Origin: Erythroxylum novogranatense
Taxonomy: Eukaryota > Streptophyta > Magnoliopsida > Malpighiales > Erythroxylaceae
Assembly (NCBI GenBank): GCA_029891385.1
Contig: CM057233.1
Coordinates: 37,803,540-37,867,539 of the forward strand
Direction of reading: 5' to 3'
DNA: 64,000 nucleotides
Below are positions 59,820 through 64,000 of the stretch, piece by piece. How positions within the stretch are numbered: position 1 is the first letter of the stretch; each line of letters starts with the position of its first letter. Below the pieces are notes generated by a model. The model had not been told where the DNA came from. It made no database searches and saw only the letters and a program-made list of their open reading frames with translations. The position numbers were made by a program, and so were the translations under genes.

Positions 59820-60713
59820 GCGAATCAAGACATCCGTTCATTTGTATATATGTTATAGGGTTAAGTTCTTTACTTGTAAGAATAAGGTTTTAGACTCTTA
59901 ATAAGGATTTTGGGATTTATGTATTTCTATGTATTTCGGATTTTGAGATTAATGTTGTATTATGGCTTGAAAATGCCACTTTTGTTTGGTGATGTATTTC
60001 TTTTGGAGTATGTAAATAAATTATGGATGTGTATATAGATTAGAAAAGTGAATTATGGTTTTGTATGTAACTTGCATATGATTATGAATGGAATTGATTG
60101 TGTTTGGATTCCAGACAGGAGGTCCGATGATTCTGATTGTTGATTGAGAATTATTGAAGTGTTATAGGTATATAAATGTGGTTGTTTGTGTTGGGGTTCC
60201 GGACAGGAGGTCCGATGAATTGTGTTGATTGAGCTAGAAATATTGAAGTGCTCTTTGTTTATGACTTGATTGGTTTATAATATGTTTGATTTTTTATGGC
60301 AAAAGCAAATAAAAATTTTTGTTTAAATGAATAGTTATGATTCTTATATGAAGGATAAAATATATCGAGGGATGGATAAATTTTCCAATTGGAGATTTGA
60401 ATTTGCTTTAATTAAAGAATGGGAAATTGAAGTGCTTTGTATAAGATTGACTAAAGAATGAAAAAAAAATACCAGATTGGATTGGCTTAGATTAAATGTC
60501 TTATGGGCTTCCAACGCTAGTTTTCTCTAAAGATATGCATTACCGGATGTCGGAATTTGATTTTGAGTGTGATTGATCATTTTGATTTCTTTGTTTCTGA
60601 GATTTTGTAAATCCGTTCTTTTGCTTTCTTCCTCTTTGTCTCGCTTTCTGTTTTCGTTTAGGATTTCGTTTTCCGGTTGGGCTCCGATATCAAAATCAGG
60701 GCCCAACATAAAC

Positions 60714-62899
60714 GAGTTATGAGAAATCTATAAATGGTATACAAAGAATTAGCCGAGAAATGTTAGCTCCTTTAAAGCCAGAGTTTATTTATAATATAAT
60801 TTGGACCTTTTAGTTACTTAATTGAAATAAAAATTCTGATTTCAATTTAATTATAATTATACTTACAATTAATGTTAATTAAATACCAATTATCCCAAAT
60901 GAGATCCAATATCTTATATATGTCCTTTTATTAAATATTTTATATTTAATCCCAAATTTTTCCCAAACTTTATAGCCAAGTCCAGCTTAATTAAATCAAC
61001 TTTTCTCTTATCAATTGTCCTCCATGTGTGACCTATTATGTTCATAAATATGTTAGTAATGGATAAAATTATAACTTTAAACCGTATTTGGGATTAAATA
61101 AATTAAAATCTTTAATTTTAATTAAATAATCTATATTGGTATCTAGAAACACGTCAAACCACTTAAATATTAGGAATATCATAGTTGTTTTAACTAATGT
61201 TTTTAGTATGATTTTCCATATAATTCAACCTTTTAGTCATGCCATGTTTTGATTAGAGATAAATGATGGAATTAATGCCTAATCTATTTAAGTCTAATCA
61301 CATTGGTTCTCTATTCTCTAACATTAGTAATTGATTCAATTAATGACATTTAAAACTATTTTCAAGTTATATTCTATCTTGACCAAGGATTTCTTGAATT
61401 AATACTAATTGAGAACAACAAAACACTCTTTCTAATCACTTTAGGGTGATAAATCCTATATTGATCATCTATCTACCTTCATATAGTTCATACTATATCC
61501 AATGGCTTCTAATTTAGTTGTCCTTAACTAGGATAATTCATAAGTAACATAAAAATATAGCAATCTTTGTATGAGATACTTAGAGATCTCAAAACAAATA
61601 ATCATAATGAGAATTTCCATAGACATACAAGTAATGTTTCAAATGGAATTCTTATATTGGGTCAGTTCAATGAACTTGTTCTTCAATAAGTATTCATATG
61701 TTTGTTTAAATATCTCCATACTTTAACCTATGAGATCAAAATTTTTCTTTATAAGGAAGAAACATAATATATGCTAGTCTTTTATGCTTCATTAATGTCC
61801 AATCTCAATAGAATAATAATTGGAAATAATTTAGGGATATTACTTAAATATAATTTGGATCTTATAACTATAATATTATCATAATTTCATTTACAATGTA
61901 CATTTATCTAATGGACTATATCATATATATTTGAATATGTATAAGATTAAAAAATTCCTTTAAATAATTATGTCACTAAAAGTATAACCAACCGATTAGG
62001 TTTATGGTATAAACCAACACTAACAACACCATTTTAATCCAATCTGTGTATAAAATTTAAATTGCCCATAAACTCTAGCAACAGAGAATGATCAAATGAG
62101 ATTGTTCCTTAGGAAGGAAGATTTAGAATATCAAATAGCTTCATCAAACAAAAAGAAAAGATAAGCTATGTAATGGAGAATGGTTGCATTATTACTAATG
62201 AGATGGCCACCAACAAATTTTAGATTGAGTTAGTAGAATTCGTCAAATGGAGATGGCCATTAAAGATAAAGAAATTTATCTTTAGATGACATAGATGAAG
62301 AAATTAAGATTACAAATTTAGGATTTTTTTAGCTAAATTATGGTTTAAATGGAGTATTTTAATTAAATTAGGGTTATTATGTTAATTAGTGTTCGATCAA
62401 AATAATGAGAAATTAGGAAATTTTTTATTAATATTAATTTATGTTTAACTAAAATGAGTGCTCACTACCACTTATACGCTACATGAAATATACGTAGTCA
62501 AGTGGGACCCACATAACTAATAGAAAATAAAAATGTGTCATATTATTAATGATGTAACACATAATGGAGACATGGTCCCATAAAGATTTTCGTTTATCTG
62601 GGTTAAAACTTAATGATTTTAAAAATTAGAGTTCATTTTGAATACTCCAAAATATTAGGGTTTAACATGTATTTTTATGTAAATGTTAAGGTTAAAATTG
62701 CATTTTTGCTTTTTTGTCAAAGAATTGTCAAACAAAAGAGTTGCTATCATGATGTCTTTATGAGGGTGAGGTAGGGACCTATTTTGTGCTTCTTGGAAGG
62801 TTATGTCAAAGTCCTTTAACCTTTTCTAAACTTTATTTATGTCAACTTATTTGTCACAACTCTCCTCTTGTTTCCCTTTTTGGTGTATTATCACCTACA
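60714..62899. other. AT-rich gene-free DNA
   Basis: No gene, RNA gene or complete element is recognised. The stretch around 60960-61260 (AATTGTCCTCCATGTGTGACC and following) reads like the non-coding part of a copia-type element, but without coding support I leave it unassigned. Confidence 0.45.
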
Positions 62900-63640
62900 T
62901 CCTAAGATAAAATGTTAACTCCTTAAAATATATGTAATAGTAAGAGTAAGGATTGATCCTATAAAGAGTATTTAACCAAGATATGTACTTTATAGACAAG
63001 TTTTTTATTGTGATAAAATAATACCAAATATAATTAAGAAAATGTGAATCAAAATATGAAAAAAAGATAAAATGAACCTCGGTCTAATTCCACATACATT
63101 ATTGAAATGATATGTTGATCATCTATGCATTTATAAGTCAATTTATGCTTTGAATAGTCACCTTTGAAATTATTGCTTATATCGTTTTTATCATTGTTAA
63201 TTATGGAGAAATGCAATCTAATTAACCTCAACTGCCAAAGGACCCTAAGTCACATGCCAAGTATTTAATTAAGTAGCAACTTTAGAAATTAAAAAGATCG
63301 ATGAAATATAATAACATAAGCACATGCTTGTATTTAGTTCAATCAATTGTCCTAGGATCTAAGAATTTTAATACAATAATTTATTAAACTCTATTTGCTT
63401 TATAGATTAGAGGATTAAGTAATTAAAATCTAATATTTAACTTAGCGATTAATTATAACAAACAATAAACTAGTAGGCCTTCTAGAAATTAAGTGATATA
63501 ATCATAAAAGATAACACATAGAATAATGTTTAATACTCAAAATATAAAATCAAACAAAAAATAAATCAAATTTCATATCTAATACATCCCAAAGTTTTAG
63601 TTTTCTTTGACTACGTGAAAAAATGTTAGTCGCGCATAGC
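62900..63640 (-). mobile_element. Possible Tat/Athila-type LTR remnant
   Basis: On the minus strand the text resembles that of Tat/Athila LTRs: TCTTAGATCCTAGGACAATTG, then, towards lower coordinates, CTTTATAGGATCAATCCTTAC near 62945-62965. This is the inverse orientation of the LTR at 8820-9955. No primer site or boundary was found. Confidence 0.35.
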
Positions 63641-64000
63641 CATGGATAAGAAAAGAGAATAGAAGAAAAGAAAAAAGAAAGAAAACTATTTATTCTAAAA
63701 CCTAGAAAAACTTAATACCAAAATTTTCACTAAAATTAGTGTTTTAAATTTAAATATGGGCACATAATTTTTTATGGTCCGGGACACCATTGTTCTCCAT
63801 GTCTTGTATTATAATATTTCTTTGTAAACCTTTCTAAGGATGACCATGGGCTCTGACATGTTTGTGTTATAGGTCATATCTCTTTTGGTAATTTCTCTAT
63901 TATCTAAAACAATATTTATTAACCCATATAGCATGCCATGTCCTCAATGTCAAATTTTTTTATAAAAACCTTAGCATGCAACCGTGCATCTAGTCACATG
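63641..64000. other. AT-rich DNA at the window edge, nothing recognised
   Basis: A purine-rich patch (GAAAAGAAAAAAGAAAG) at about 63650-63690 is followed by sequence with no open frame of interest. Confidence 0.5.

Larger units (their letters stand above)
56280..60708 (+). mobile_element. Solo LTR E (distant relative of A/B) with perfect TSD
   Basis: 4429 bp from TGTTAGACCCTGAAC to GGGCCCAACA, flanked by TAAAC (56275-56279 and 60709-60713). It shares the A/B layout: ~181-bp ladder with anchors at 56831, 57013, 57195 and 57376; palindromic insert (57464-57622); CGTCCGACATCCGATTGAC (57689); AAGGTAAGAG (58703); AGGTGGGTACC (58917); closing stem GGTTTGG (59318-59324) / CCAAACC (59469-59475); and paired hairpins (59753-59819). 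Sequence outside these blocks has diverged widely from A/B. A pair of near copies of TCCGGACAGGAGGTCCGATGA lies at about 60110 and 60200. Confidence 0.9.

Overview
This is a eudicot-type plant nuclear window with one intact protein-coding gene in about 64 kb; the rest is AT-rich retrotransposon sequence. A plant is indicated by the multi-intron gene, which belongs to the plant CAND2/CAND8 (TPRA1-like) membrane-protein family, by LTR retrotransposons with initiator-Met-tRNA primer sites, by Tat/Athila and Ty1/copia remnants, and by a PPR pseudogene. I cannot name the species.

Layout: (1) 1-1383, unclassified AT-rich DNA. (2) 1384-1629, a 5'-truncated LINE fragment with a perfect 16-bp target-site duplication, about 280 bp upstream of the gene. 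(3) 1913-5508, a six-exon gene for a seven-pass membrane protein of 329 residues. (4) 6.6-8.65 kb, a broken Ty1/copia element on the minus strand. (5) 8.8-10.9 kb, the 5' part of a Tat/Athila element on the plus strand. (6) 11.95-12.10 kb, a 62-bp tandem repeat. (7) 12100-25844, an LTR of a TGTAAC...TACA family (called C1 here), split by a complete 9.8-kb nested element A on the minus strand (14884-24684). (8) 25.8-29.3 kb, degenerate repeats including a Tat/Athila 3' remnant. (9) 29315-32043, solo LTR C2. (10) about 32.4-35.76 kb, LTR C3. (11) 35.9-38.65 kb, minus-strand LTR D. (12) 38982-53942, a tandem array B of three 4.2-4.5-kb LTRs and two 0.92-kb internal regions, bounded by a 5-bp duplication GTTAG. 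(13) 54-56.1 kb, Tat/Athila gag and LTR remnants and a frameshifted PPR pseudogene. (14) 56280-60708, solo LTR E with TSD TAAAC. (15) 60.7-64 kb, gene-free AT-rich DNA with an old LTR remnant.

The most interesting content is in the non-coding LTRs. A, B and E (TGTTRGACC...CCCAACA termini) and C1, C2, C3 and D (TGTAA...TACA termini) differ in most of their sequence but share one layout. It consists of a ladder of degenerate ~181-bp repeats, a variable palindromic or microsatellite insert, a conserved block reading CGTCCGACATCCGATTGA, splice-donor-like sites, an array of small hairpins closed by a longer stem, and a hairpin ending in CTCACCC. In several stems both arms change together between copies, which suggests selection on RNA structure. 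Elements A and B have no gag or pol, so they would depend on proteins from another element.

All calls come from reading the sequence. No database or folding computation was run.
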